64,000 nt of DNA from Enterococcus thailandicus (GTDB lineage: Bacteria > Bacillota > Bacilli > Lactobacillales > Enterococcaceae): contig NZ_JXLE01000001.1 in assembly GCF_001886265.1 (NCBI RefSeq), forward strand, positions 1-64,000, in the 5' to 3' direction. Position numbers and translations under genes: made by a program. The notes under the pieces were generated by a model, which worked only from the letters and a program-made list of their open reading frames with translations, was not told the origin of the DNA and ran no database searches. Positions 1-8,371 of this stretch are shown piece by piece (positions within the stretch are counted from its first letter, which is position 1; every line of letters begins with the position of its first letter).

Positions 1-87
1 AGATGGTGGTGGAGAGCCGGAATTTCTGCTGAGGCTGGGATTCTAGCTGCGGTTGGATTTGACGACTATTTTATGGGATTTAAGTGA
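1..87 (+). CDS. C-terminal end of a protein cut by the window edge
   Basis: The first 28 codons of the window are open in frame 1 and end at the TGA at 85-87. The readable tail is rich in Trp, Gly and Ala (begins RWWWRAGISAEAG). Its stop overlaps the GTG start of the next small membrane ORF, the same layout as the 257-892/897-1076 pair downstream. By that analogy it may be the C-terminus of a secreted bacteriocin-like protein. The function is unknown and the N-terminus is missing. Confidence 0.45.
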   Translation, partial: RWWWRAGISAEAGILAAVGFDDYFMGFK

Positions 88-227
88 AATATAAAATTAA
101 GGCTTCGAGTGTTTCAGGTGTTTTTTTTCTGTTACTGATGATTATTTCATTGCTAGAAAAGAGCTATATTCTTGCAGTTAGTTTTGGAGTTACATCTACA
201 TTTTTTTATCTTTTTCAAAAAAAATAA
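84..227 (+). CDS. 47-aa two-helix membrane protein, immunity-like
   Basis: A GTG start overlaps the upstream stop by 4 nt (GTGA), which implies translational coupling. The 47-residue product has a short basic N-terminus (MKYKIKASS), two hydrophobic stretches at about residues 10-24 and 29-44, and a basic tail (QKK). A short two-helix membrane protein coupled to the end of a Gly/Ala-rich protein is typical of bacteriocin immunity proteins, but no family was recognised. The same organisation recurs at 897-1076. The function is inferred from layout only. Confidence 0.45.
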   Translation: MKYKIKASSVSGVFFLLLMIISLLEKSYILAVSFGVTSTFFYLFQKK

Positions 228-256
228 AAATGGTAATTTGAAAGTGAGGGATTTTA

Positions 257-892
257 ATGTTTTTTAAAAAATTAGTACCAGCAATGCTACTTGCAAGTTG
301 TATGACAGGGTTGTTTTTTGGAGGAAGCAATGTTTCTGCATCAGAAGAAAAGAATATGGTTGTTAATAGCGTTCAGTATGAAGGTGTTTTAAAAACAGAT
401 GATTCGATTTACTTTAAAGATGTAGATAGCCTAACTACATTCGCATCAAATAATAATTTAAGTACATCAATTGATTTGGAGCCTTATTTCTATGAGGATT
501 CTCAAGGAAATATTCAATTAGACTTAAGCAATCCAGAATTACGAACTAAGTTAAACTTATCAGATAAAGACTTGCGAGATTTATCAGTCTTAAACGAAAA
601 AACAAAATCTATGGATCAATCAAATTTGAGAGGATTTGTTGGACTTCATATTAAGCTAGGATCAACAGTAAGAGGAATGTCGGCAGTAGTTGCTGGGGGA
701 TTTGCAGCTGGATATTGTGGGTTTTATCTGAAAAAATTTGCTGTCAATCCAATAACAGCTGGTTTAGTAGGCGCAATTAGCGCTGCTATTGGAGGAACTG
801 TGGGATGGGCAGTTAACAATCACCTAAAACAAGTTGATGTTGGATTGAATATTACTGGAATTTCAATGAGTTATACAGTTAGTGTTCCGTGA
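257..892 (+). CDS. secreted Gly-rich protein, bacteriocin-precursor-like
   Basis: The 211-aa product starts with a classical signal peptide (basic MFFKK, hydrophobic core, probable cleavage after SNVSA near residue 28). A hydrophilic acidic middle follows to about residue 120. The C-terminal half (about 135-190) is Gly/Ala-rich and amphipathic to hydrophobic, with motifs such as AGGFAAG and GAISAAIGGTVGW. It contains a single mature Cys (AGYCG). A GTGAGGG sequence 8 nt upstream could serve as RBS. A tiny membrane protein follows within 5 nt. A secreted protein with a membrane-active-looking tail next to a small membrane partner suggests an antimicrobial or toxin with its immunity protein. I recognise no named family, so this remains inference. 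Confidence 0.6.
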   Translation: MFFKKLVPAMLLASCMTGLFFGGSNVSASEEKNMVVNSVQYEGVLKTDDSIYFKDVDSLTTFASNNNLSTSIDLEPYFYEDSQGNIQLDLSNPELRTKLNLSDKDLRDLSVLNEKTKSMDQSNLRGFVGLHIKLGSTVRGMSAVVAGGFAAGYCGFYLKKFAVNPITAGLVGAISAAIGGTVGWAVNNHLKQVDVGLNITGISMSYTVSVP

Positions 893-896
893 TGGC

Positions 897-1076
897 ATGA
901 AGATGATGGGGGATTTTTTACTAAGTAAATTGCATATTTTAATGCTAATGTTAACTCTTGTATGTTTTTTTGTATCTTATTTTTTCAATCTTTCCGGATT
1001 AATGATGTTACTATTTATTGGTATTCCAGCTATCCTAACAGGATACTTATTTGCAAAAAATAGTAGAACTAAATAA
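897..1076 (+). CDS. 59-aa membrane protein, candidate immunity partner
   Basis: The ATG at 897 lies 5 nt after the stop of the secreted protein. A longer in-frame reading from GTG 882 exists but has no better RBS, and coupled reinitiation at 897 is more likely. The product has two hydrophobic segments (about residues 12-29 and 33-52) and a basic end (KNSRTK). It resembles the 47-aa ORF at 84-227 in size, position and topology. Its role as immunity protein to the 257-892 product is inferred from the arrangement. Confidence 0.5.
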   Translation: MKMMGDFLLSKLHILMLMLTLVCFFVSYFFNLSGLMMLLFIGIPAILTGYLFAKNSRTK

Positions 1077-1336
1077 AGTAAGATTGATTGATAGTTTTGA
1101 ATCGGCTCGCAAGTAATTGACACCATTGCTTTCAAATAATTTGAAAGTTAATAAAATTTTTCGTGGTTTAATCTCTCTAAACCGTTGCTATTAAAGCATC
1201 ATGAAGCTGTTTGAAAAAATGGTTGGGCTAATCAGATTTGAAGAAAGCACGTAAAGCATCTCAATTCCTCTAAACGTTAATCAATTCCTTATTGTATCAA
1301 CGTTTATAAGAGTCTTTTGGTTCAAGCTGGTTCAAA
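1077..1336. other. intergenic stretch with a possible decayed transposase tail
   Basis: There is no intact gene. On the minus strand around 1185-1260 one frame reads, through two stops, a tail containing FFKQLHDALIATV. This looks like the C-terminus of an insertion-sequence transposase broken by nonsense mutations. No terminal inverted repeats were found. The region lies next to a truncated integrase, so it is probably a recombination scar at the island's left edge. Confidence 0.3.
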
Positions 1337-1735
1337 TCAACTCGACAAAGAATTTAATAAGTTTAAAGCATCGGCATCTTGCTGGTGCTTTTTTTCTAGC
1401 ATCAATTCAAGATAAGAGTTTTGGGTTGTTTGGATATTGACGTGGCCTAGGCGCTTTGACACATAAGCAATATCGATATCTTGAGAGAATAGAAATGAAG
1501 CGTGAGTATCCCGTAGACCATGAAAAGTCGTTTTGGGAATATCTAGCTTTTTCAATAGTTGCGCTAGCCTAGCGGATTGATTAAAGCCGTTAGGATCGAA
1601 GTAATAGCCATTCTCTTTTACTGGAATGGTTTGTAGAATGTCATATACTTCTTTGTTGATAGAAATATCTTGTTTAGAATTTTTTGTCTTTAATGAAGTA
1701 TCCTCTTTGTCTATGGGGAGAGGATGTACAAAAAT
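1337..1735 (-). pseudogene. truncated phage-type tyrosine recombinase (integrase), C-terminal part
   Basis: The minus frame is open from 1735 to the stop at 1337. From about 1700 it reads like an integrase catalytic domain: KTKNSKQDISI (the usual strand before box I), HGLRDTHAS (H-x-x-R box with the second catalytic Arg) and RLGHVNIQTTQNSY (conserved His and the nucleophile Tyr). The first catalytic Arg and the whole N-terminal DNA-binding part are absent, because the frame stops at 1736-1738. The first ATG, at 1555, would give only 72 aa. The gene is therefore a dead remnant. It marks the accessory region as former prophage or integrative-element DNA. Confidence 0.8.
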
Positions 1736-1878
1736 TCATAGACGAGATAAAGATTGAAGGAGCCAGATTTAAACATAAAAATGGTAATGTCATCTATCAA
1801 GTTGCTGGGGGAAATCTTTGCAAAATATCAGCCCCAGAAGGAACAATTGTTGATATACGAGATAAGAAGAGCTATTAG
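1693..1878 (+). CDS. hypothetical 61-aa protein beside the integrase remnant
   Basis: This short ORF (MKYPLCLWGEDV...) starts inside the integrase remnant on the opposite strand. The TTG at 1684 is an alternative start. No RBS is visible, so the true 5' end may have been lost at the junction near 1690-1700. The composition (KIEGARFKHKNGN, GGNLCKISAPEG) is normal for a small soluble protein. No family is recognised and it may be a fragment. Confidence 0.35.
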   Translation: MKYPLCLWGEDVQKFIDEIKIEGARFKHKNGNVIYQVAGGNLCKISAPEGTIVDIRDKKSY

Positions 1879-1920
1879 AAGGCGTGACAAAAATTTATCT
1901 ATAGTGACAATTTAAAATAC

Positions 1921-1929
1921 TGATATAAT
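1921..1929 (+). promoter_or_regulatory. extended -10 promoter before the structured RNA/helicase
   Basis: TGATATAAT is a consensus extended -10 element. No good -35 stands at the expected spacing. Transcription starting near 1936 would run through the hairpins at 1971-2077 into the helicase gene at 2184, giving a leader of about 250 nt. Confidence 0.5.
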
Positions 1930-1970
1930 AGGTACAAATTGGTACTTTCAACTTATTTAGTTTATAGTTA

Positions 1971-2077
1971 GCCCCCTGTTAGAACAGGGCATGCATAGCG
2001 GCACGCCGTTATGCAACCGGCAAAATCCCCAAAGAAGGGTTAGTTGCTGGGGCGCCACCCTTCTTGGGGATTTTGCC
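1971..2077 (+). ncRNA. candidate structured RNA with three consecutive hairpins
   Basis: Three hairpins follow each other. The first is CCCTGTT/AACAGGG at 1974-1989. The second is GCATAGCGGC/GCCGTTATGC at 1993-2014 with one G-U pair. The third is a 21-22-bp stem between 2019-2040 and 2057-2077 with one bulge and a 16-nt loop. The G+C content of this block is far above the flanks. It lies between an extended -10 element and the helicase gene. The last hairpin followed by a T-rich stretch could end a small RNA, or the whole could be a regulatory leader. I recognise no Rfam family. Confidence 0.5.
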
Positions 2078-2183
2078 CAGAAAGTTTGTATTTTTTATTA
2101 TTGGTGATATTTACTAGAGGTCATATTGAGTTATTTTTACGAGGATTTCTAAAAAAATACAGAGGAAATTAGGAGGATTATGC

Positions 2184-5081
2184 ATGAGCTATTTTTCCAA
2201 TAATTACTGTTCAATGAAATATCCATTAATTACTGATGATCTTGAAGATAGAGGACTAAGAAATGCTCAGATTGGGGCTATTCATGCCCTAGGTGCATAC
2301 TATACTACAAAAAAAGAACCAGTTCTTATATCCATGCCAACTGGCACGGGAAAGACGACTGTCATCATGATGGCGCCATATCTTTTAAGAGTTAATAAAG
2401 TATTAATAATTACCCCAACTGTACTTGTGCGTTCTCAAATTGCAGAAAATTTCTCGAGTCTAGAAGTGTTAAAGGAAATTGGAGTCTTTGAAAAAAATGT
2501 GAAAAATCCTGTTATTTACGAACTGGAGCATCGCTATACTGCTAAATATGAAGGTAGTGTCAGAAATGCAGATGTAATTATCTCAACGCCAAATTGTGCC
2601 TTGCCCTTATCCGAAGATCAAGACATGAAAAAATTATTTGACCTAATTATTATTGATGAAGCACACCATGAACCTGCTAAAACATGGAGAAGTGTACTTT
2701 CCAATATTAATGAAGCGAAGCAAATACTTTTTACTGCAACACCTTTTCGACGAGACAAAAAGGAAATAAAAGCTAACCATATATATAACTACCCTCTGTC
2801 ACAAGCATATAAAGACGGAGTCTTTGGTGAAATCAACTATGTTCCCATTGAATTAAAAGAAAATGATAATAAAGATGTCACTTTGGCGAAAAAAGGCGAA
2901 GAGATCGTTTTAAGAGACAGGAATAATAATTTAGAACATGCGATAATGGTCAGATGTAATTCAAAGAAAGAAGCTAAGCGTTTATTTGAGATATATCAAG
3001 AGAACACCTTATTAAAACTAGAAGTTGTTGATAGTTCAAAAAGTCGAAAAGATGTTTTAAATACAATTAATAATCTTTCGAAACAGAAACTCGATGGTGT
3101 CATCTGTGTAGATATGATGGCTGAAGGATTTGATTTTCCTAACCTGAAGATTGCTGTTATACACAATCCCCATAAATCTTTAGCGACAACTTTGCAATTT
3201 ATAGGAAGATTTGCTCGTACGAATAAAAACAAGAAAATTGGAGGAGCATCATTTATAGCTGTAAATGATGAAGAGTTTTCTTTAGAGAATAAAAAGCTAT
3301 TTTCAACGGATTCTGTTTGGCAGGAGATTATAATAGATTTAAGCGAAGATAGAATAAATCGGGATATTGAAGATCAGGAGTATCTTAGAGGTTATGATAA
3401 TCAACTGACATCAACAAACAATCAAGAATTCTCATTGCATAGCTTAAGTACTAATTTTCATGCTAGAATTTATTACGCCACTTCTTTCAATATAAATGCG
3501 GAATTTCCAGATTTACGAATGAAGATTGAAAATATTAATATAAACCAAGCTGATCAAACTGTAGTTGTAGTCGCTTCGGAGAAGCAATTGCCAAGATGGA
3601 GTACAACTGACGGAATCTATTTCAATTTAGAGTTCAATACCTTTATTATCCATTATCAAAAAAAGAACAATTTATTGTTCATTAATTCACATTTGAAATC
3701 AGAAAGTATATATGATGAAATCGCTAAATCATTTTGCGGCAAAGATAATTATAGAAGAATTGCAATGAGGAATATTCACAAGGTATTAAGTAATGTTCAG
3801 AATCACGAAATATTTAATTCTGGTTTAGCCAATCGATTATCTGATGGTGAAACCTATAAGATCAGTGCAGGGTCAGATGTTAGCAAAGTCATTGATATAG
3901 ATAGTGGAAAGATGTACTCGCCAGGTCATGTGTTTTGTAAGGCAGAAGAAGATAATACTAAAATAACCATCGGATATAGTAGTGGATCAAAAATTTGGAG
4001 TAGCAAGTATGGAAGTATTCAAGAAATGGTGAGGTGGTTTGATTCGAATGGCGATAAAATTTCGAATAGAAGTGCTGTGGTGAAAACAAACACTAATTAT
4101 GACTATATTCCTATGCCAATTGAAATGACGGAATTTCCCAAAGATATTTTTATGTGGGACTTCAACAAGCAAAGCTACGTAAATCCACATAATTTGTTAA
4201 CTTCTGGAGTAGATAAACTTAATGAAACGATATTAGATGTTGATATTTCAATAGAGGAAGTAAAGAAATTTGAGATTTGGCTGAAAATTTGTTTGGGCGG
4301 ATTAACCTATAGAATAATCAGGGGTATTAGTGGGAAATATTTCGCTGAAGCTGAAGAAGAACTTCTAGTGATGATTGGTAGACAGGAAGTTCCTTTATCC
4401 GTTTATTTTAATGAATTCCCATTATCGTTCTTCACTAGTTCACTAGACCTTATTTCGGAAAATGAAATTAGTAAATACGACTACAATTTACCTCTTTTTG
4501 ATAAGAATAAAATTATTCAAATTCCGTGGTCTGATTATGATACAGATATAACTATGGAATTCAAAACTGATAAATATAAAGGAGATAAAAATTCTATTCA
4601 GGATACTATTGGAGAGAAACTAAAAGAGGATATTAATCTTGATTATATTATTTTCGATCATGGTTCAGGAGAAATTGCGGATTATATTTCGATAGGTGTT
4701 TTAGAGAGTGAAATTGTTGTTTCTCTGTATCATGTAAAGGCTAAAGGTTCTGTAAAATATAATTCTTCTGTAGGAGATGTATATGAAGTATTAGGTCAGT
4801 CAATAAAGTCTTTAATATGGCTGAAAAGTAAAGCGATATTATTGTCTAAATTTAGAGATAGACAACGCAGTGGGCATAGTATTTTTCTAAAGGGGGATAT
4901 TAAAAATTTAAAGCAAGATTTGAAGAAAAACATTCCTATGCGGGGGAAGATAATTGCATGTCAGCCAAGTCTGAAAGGTACACAACCTTTACCAGATAAA
5001 ATTGGTGAAGTATTAAGTGCCACTAATATGAAAATCGAAAAATCAGCTTTAGCTAGAGAATTTATTGTTTGGGGAAGTTAA
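2184..5081 (+). CDS. DEAD/DEAH-box helicase with a C-terminal nuclease-like domain
   Basis: The 965-aa protein carries an SF2 helicase core in its first 420 residues: Walker A MPTGTGKTT (about 51-59), DEAH (IIDEAHHEPA, about 157), motif III FTATPFRR and motif VI QFIGRFARTNK. A long middle region without recognised motifs follows. Near residues 818-870 the pattern DHGSGEIADYI ... LYHVKAKG ... DVYEVLGQSIKSLIW fits a PD-(D/E)XK-like nuclease fold, an inference from the spaced acidic residues and the Lys. AGGAGG lies 7 nt before the ATG. It stands 240 bp upstream of SIR2-HerA, so a role in anti-phage defence is likely. Whether it acts with SIR2-HerA or alone is open. Confidence 0.75.
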   Translation: MSYFSNNYCSMKYPLITDDLEDRGLRNAQIGAIHALGAYYTTKKEPVLISMPTGTGKTTVIMMAPYLLRVNKVLIITPTVLVRSQIAENFSSLEVLKEIGVFEKNVKNPVIYELEHRYTAKYEGSVRNADVIISTPNCALPLSEDQDMKKLFDLIIIDEAHHEPAKTWRSVLSNINEAKQILFTATPFRRDKKEIKANHIYNYPLSQAYKDGVFGEINYVPIELKENDNKDVTLAKKGEEIVLRDRNNNLEHAIMVRCNSKKEAKRLFEIYQENTLLKLEVVDSSKSRKDVLNTINNLSKQKLDGVICVDMMAEGFDFPNLKIAVIHNPHKSLATTLQFIGRFARTNKNKKIGGASFIAVNDEEFSLENKKLFSTDSVWQEIIIDLSEDRINRDIEDQEYLRGYDNQLTSTNNQEFSLHSLSTNFHARIYYATSFNINAEFPDLRMKIENININQADQTVVVVASEKQLPRWSTTDGIYFNLEFNTFIIHYQKKNNLLFINSHLKSESIYDEIAKSFCGKDNYRRIAMRNIHKVLSNVQNHEIFNSGLANRLSDGETYKISAGSDVSKVIDIDSGKMYSPGHVFCKAEEDNTKITIGYSSGSKIWSSKYGSIQEMVRWFDSNGDKISNRSAVVKTNTNYDYIPMPIEMTEFPKDIFMWDFNKQSYVNPHNLLTSGVDKLNETILDVDISIEEVKKFEIWLKICLGGLTYRIIRGISGKYFAEAEEELLVMIGRQEVPLSVYFNEFPLSFFTSSLDLISENEISKYDYNLPLFDKNKIIQIPWSDYDTDITMEFKTDKYKGDKNSIQDTIGEKLKEDINLDYIIFDHGSGEIADYISIGVLESEIVVSLYHVKAKGSVKYNSSVGDVYEVLGQSIKSLIWLKSKAILLSKFRDRQRSGHSIFLKGDIKNLKQDLKKNIPMRGKIIACQPSLKGTQPLPDKIGEVLSATNMKIEKSALAREFIVWGS

Positions 5082-5087
5082 CAAGTA

Positions 5088-5179
5088 TATATGAATCTCG
5101 TTAAAGAATCGGCCTTCTTTTGTTGATATATTGAGAAAAAGTCACTCTTCTGTGATGGATTTTCAATGAGATTCATATA
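5088..5179. repeat. 12-bp inverted repeat with a 68-nt loop
   Basis: TATATGAATCTC at 5088-5099 is matched by GAGATTCATATA at 5168-5179, just after the helicase stop. It is not followed by a T-run, so it is a weak terminator candidate. It may be a remnant of a mobile element or a processing structure. The 240-bp gap it sits in holds no gene. Confidence 0.4.
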
Positions 5180-5320
5180 GCTTTAATCGGATAGTATCTT
5201 TTATCAGAGAAGAGAAATAAATTATTTTGAGTTAATCCGTGACTATTAATATGTTGAGATACTAGAGATAAAAACTATGGGTAGAATCCGAAGAGTTTAA
5301 AGATAAGGAGGGGAAAGTAT

Positions 5321-6493
5321 TTGGCAAAAAAAATTTATATAGAAAATAATTGTGATATAGAAATTGAGAAAGACTGCGTAAAAGTTAATGGGAAAAAAGT
5401 AGCAGAAGATGAAAAGAAGGAGGATGAGTCTTGGGAACAAGTAGCTTTAAAAATCAGAAATTCTTTTTTACAAAAACATCTTAAACGACAATATGAAAAT
5501 ACTATTGTTTTAACGGGAGCAGGAAGTTCTTTTAATATAGGTACAGGTGACAAAAAAGGAAAATTGATGTGGGGATTATGGGAAGAAGCAGTTAAGCAAT
5601 TTAGCTACCATAAGCTCAAGATTTTTTGTGAAGAAATTAACTTTAAGACCATTGAAGACGAGTCGAATACGACAGATTTGGAAAAACTTCTCACTCATGC
5701 TCAATTTTATCAATTTGTAAATGGAACTTCTAAAGCAGATGACATGATAGCTCAGCTTAAGAAGATGGTAAAAGAAAATTGTACATTGAAGTTACCCTCT
5801 GACAACCCTCACAGTATTTTTCTAAGGAAGTTAGTCTCAAAAAAGATGAAATATGCTAGGCCTAAAATATTTACTTTAAATTACGATACGTTGTTTGAAC
5901 AAGCTGCTGAACAAAATGGTTTTATGGTCATCGACGGTTTTTCCTTCAATTACCCACGAAAGTTTAAAGGTACAAATTTTGATTTAGATGTTGTTACAAG
6001 AATTACTAATAAAAATGTTTTAGAAGATAACTTTGTTCCTAACGTTGTTCATATTTATAAACCTCATGGGTCCATTAATTGGAAGGAAGATAATGAGGAT
6101 GTTGTAATTGGTAATGGTACAAATGAATCGTTAATGATTTATCCAAGCTCAAATAAATATGAGAGTTCTTATCAGCAACCTTTTTTTGAAATGATGAGCA
6201 GATTTCAACAAGAAACTAGAGCAAAAAACACTCTATTAATCATTATTGGATACAGTTTCGGAGATGCACATATAAATGCAATGATTTATGAAGCTTTGAG
6301 TGTAAACTCAAGCATTACAATAATATTTGTTGCTCCAGATGTTCATGATGAAAGTAAATATGATAAGCTAAGAAATGCAGTTTTACAAACAGGTAATGTA
6401 ATAATGACTGATCAAACTTTTAAAGATTTTGTAGATACCTATCCATATTCTGAAATATATGCACAAAGTATATTGGAGGATCAGAATGAATAA
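5321..6493 (+). CDS. SIR2-family NADase-like defence protein
   Basis: The 390-aa protein starts at TTG, supported by AAGGAGGGG 7 nt upstream. SIR2-type motifs appear in order: TGAGSS at about 64-69 (NAD-binding loop), LNYDTLFE at about 185, KPHGSINW at about 247 (catalytic-type His) and IIGYSFGDAHIN at about 308. In defence proteins this domain degrades NAD+ on infection. The gene overlaps the HerA gene by 8 nt, the layout of the established SIR2-HerA two-gene anti-phage system, in which the two proteins form a large complex. The first 50 residues are charged and specific to this protein. The family call is firm; activity is inferred. Confidence 0.9.
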   Translation: MAKKIYIENNCDIEIEKDCVKVNGKKVAEDEKKEDESWEQVALKIRNSFLQKHLKRQYENTIVLTGAGSSFNIGTGDKKGKLMWGLWEEAVKQFSYHKLKIFCEEINFKTIEDESNTTDLEKLLTHAQFYQFVNGTSKADDMIAQLKKMVKENCTLKLPSDNPHSIFLRKLVSKKMKYARPKIFTLNYDTLFEQAAEQNGFMVIDGFSFNYPRKFKGTNFDLDVVTRITNKNVLEDNFVPNVVHIYKPHGSINWKEDNEDVVIGNGTNESLMIYPSSNKYESSYQQPFFEMMSRFQQETRAKNTLLIIIGYSFGDAHINAMIYEALSVNSSITIIFVAPDVHDESKYDKLRNAVLQTGNVIMTDQTFKDFVDTYPYSEIYAQSILEDQNE

Positions 6494-8222
6494 AAAGAAC
6501 CCTTTTGACAATAATTATTTTATCGGATATATAAGTCATGTTAGTCCTCAATTTGTAAAAGTACACTTTCCGTCTTCAACATTATTGAACAAAACCATCT
6601 TCTCAGGAGAGGAGTTTAATGGAGGACTTGTTGGTAACTTTGTAACGATCGAAGCTGAAAACGCTGGTTTTATTGGGAAAATATCAGAAATTGATCTTCC
6701 CGAAAGAGAAAGGTTAGCACTGTCAGAAAAATCTTTTCAAAATTCTGATTTTCATCCAACTGCTAAAGTTGAAATTTTACTTTCCTTCGATTATTTTGAT
6801 GGGAAAGCTCAGCATACCTTAAATGCATTTCCCAATATTGGTGCTAAAGTATTTGTATGTCCAAGTGATTTTATTCAAAAGTATGTCATGAAATTCGGAC
6901 AAAAAGACGATGAAGAGGTACCTTACATTCATTTGGGACATCTAACATCCAATTTAGATACGGAAGTATGTGTCAGTCAGCAAGCTTTCTTTAATAGACA
7001 CTGTGCAATTGTGGGAACTACCGGTGGTGGAAAGAGCTGGACAGTATCAAAATTGATTGAGAGCATGGTTAGTAATAAATCCAAAGTCATCTTATTAGAT
7101 CCGACAGGAGAATACTCAGTAATTAAAAATGGAGTTAAGTCAGTAGCGATAGGAGAAAGTGCTTTTTTTCCATATCAAAGTCTAACAAAGGAAGATTTGT
7201 TCTTTCTAGTCAAACCGTCGGAAGGAATACAAAAGCCAAAACTATTAGAAGCAATTAGATCCTTAAAGGCAGTAAAAATTTTTAACGAGAGGACAGATGA
7301 AGATAGTAGTCACGATATTTTAGCTCCGTTTATCAATAATAGTAACGGAACACTAGTTAAAGCAGGTAAAAGTGTCAGGGTTTTTGAGAGGTATCAACTA
7401 CAGAATTTTAGTAAAATTGAATCGGAAAGCCTAGAATTGGATATTCGCTTACTAAGTAAACAACTATATAATGAATGTATTTTTCCAACTGATAGAAGTA
7501 ACGGAGAACTGTTTGGTGCATTTAATGATAGGGATGCAAATTTTTGTTATGGACTGATAAGCAGGATTAATAACTTAGCATCTACAAAAATATATGATAA
7601 ATCATTCAATTTTAGTGGTGAGCAAAATGATGAACATAGCTTAACCAAAATAATTAATGATTTTTTAGATGTAAGTCAACAAGACAAGTTTGTATTAAGA
7701 ATAGGATTTGAAGACTTAGGATATGAGTTTCAAGCCCGTGAAATATTAGCCAATGCTGTTGGAAGGTACCTTCTTAAATTAGCTCGAAAGAAGACCTTCA
7801 AAATGGAACCTATTGTACTAGTTTTAGATGAAGCGCACCAATTTTTAAAAAAGACAATTGTTGATGATTTTTTTCAATCAACCGCGCTTAGTGCGTTCGA
7901 TCAAATCGCAAAAGAAAGCAGAAAATATGGTTTGTTTTTATGTATATCGACACAAATGCCAAGAGATATACCTGTGGGAACTCTATCTCAGATGGGAACT
8001 TTTTTGGTGCATCGACTTATAAATTATAATGACAAAGAGGCAATACGACAATCTTGTTCATCAGCAAATTCTGATATTTTATCGTATCTTCCTGTACTCG
8101 GCGAAGGGGAAGCAATTTTATCTGGCGTAGATTTTACTATGCCGTTGAGTATAAAAGTATCCCGACCAATAGTCCCTCCGGATTCACAAACACCGAAATT
8201 TAAAATGAAAAAAACTGTTTAA
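6486..8222 (+). CDS. HerA-like hexameric ATPase partner of SIR2
   Basis: The ATG at 6486 follows GGAGG by 6 nt and lies inside the end of the SIR2 gene, so the two are translationally coupled; the product is 578 aa. An N-terminal beta-rich HAS-barrel-like region runs to about residue 120. Walker A is IVGTTGGGKSW (about 174-184) and Walker B is VLDEAHQF (about 445). A C-terminal block (STQMPRDIPVGTLSQMGTF) is typical of the HerA/FtsK-type DUF87 family. HerA assembles as a hexamer and is required with SIR2 for phage resistance in known systems. A repeat element follows 14 nt after the stop. Confidence 0.9.
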   Translation: MNKKNPFDNNYFIGYISHVSPQFVKVHFPSSTLLNKTIFSGEEFNGGLVGNFVTIEAENAGFIGKISEIDLPERERLALSEKSFQNSDFHPTAKVEILLSFDYFDGKAQHTLNAFPNIGAKVFVCPSDFIQKYVMKFGQKDDEEVPYIHLGHLTSNLDTEVCVSQQAFFNRHCAIVGTTGGGKSWTVSKLIESMVSNKSKVILLDPTGEYSVIKNGVKSVAIGESAFFPYQSLTKEDLFFLVKPSEGIQKPKLLEAIRSLKAVKIFNERTDEDSSHDILAPFINNSNGTLVKAGKSVRVFERYQLQNFSKIESESLELDIRLLSKQLYNECIFPTDRSNGELFGAFNDRDANFCYGLISRINNLASTKIYDKSFNFSGEQNDEHSLTKIINDFLDVSQQDKFVLRIGFEDLGYEFQAREILANAVGRYLLKLARKKTFKMEPIVLVLDEAHQFLKKTIVDDFFQSTALSAFDQIAKESRKYGLFLCISTQMPRDIPVGTLSQMGTFLVHRLINYNDKEAIRQSCSSANSDILSYLPVLGEGEAILSGVDFTMPLSIKVSRPIVPPDSQTPKFKMKKTV

Positions 8223-8236
8223 AAAAGGAAAACTAA

Positions 8237-8290
8237 TACACTAACGAGTATTTTTTTGGTCAACCTTTTGATTTTCTCGAAAAAGTTTTC
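8237..8290 (+). repeat. short copy of the island boundary repeat (copy C)
   Basis: The sequence from CACTAACGAGTATTTTTTT through the CTCGAAAAAGTTTT block matches the left third of the longer copies at 10083 and 12813, which read CACTGGCGAG or TACTGGCGAG, then TTTTGACC, then CTCGAAC. It separates the SIR2-HerA cassette from the GDPFW pair. It diverges from the other copies after about 54 nt. Confidence 0.65.
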
Positions 8291-8371
8291 AGACACGTCT
8301 TAGTGAATTTTTTGAGAGTAATCAATTACTATTATGAAATTTTTAAATATGGGAGTGAGAGAAAAAGAATT

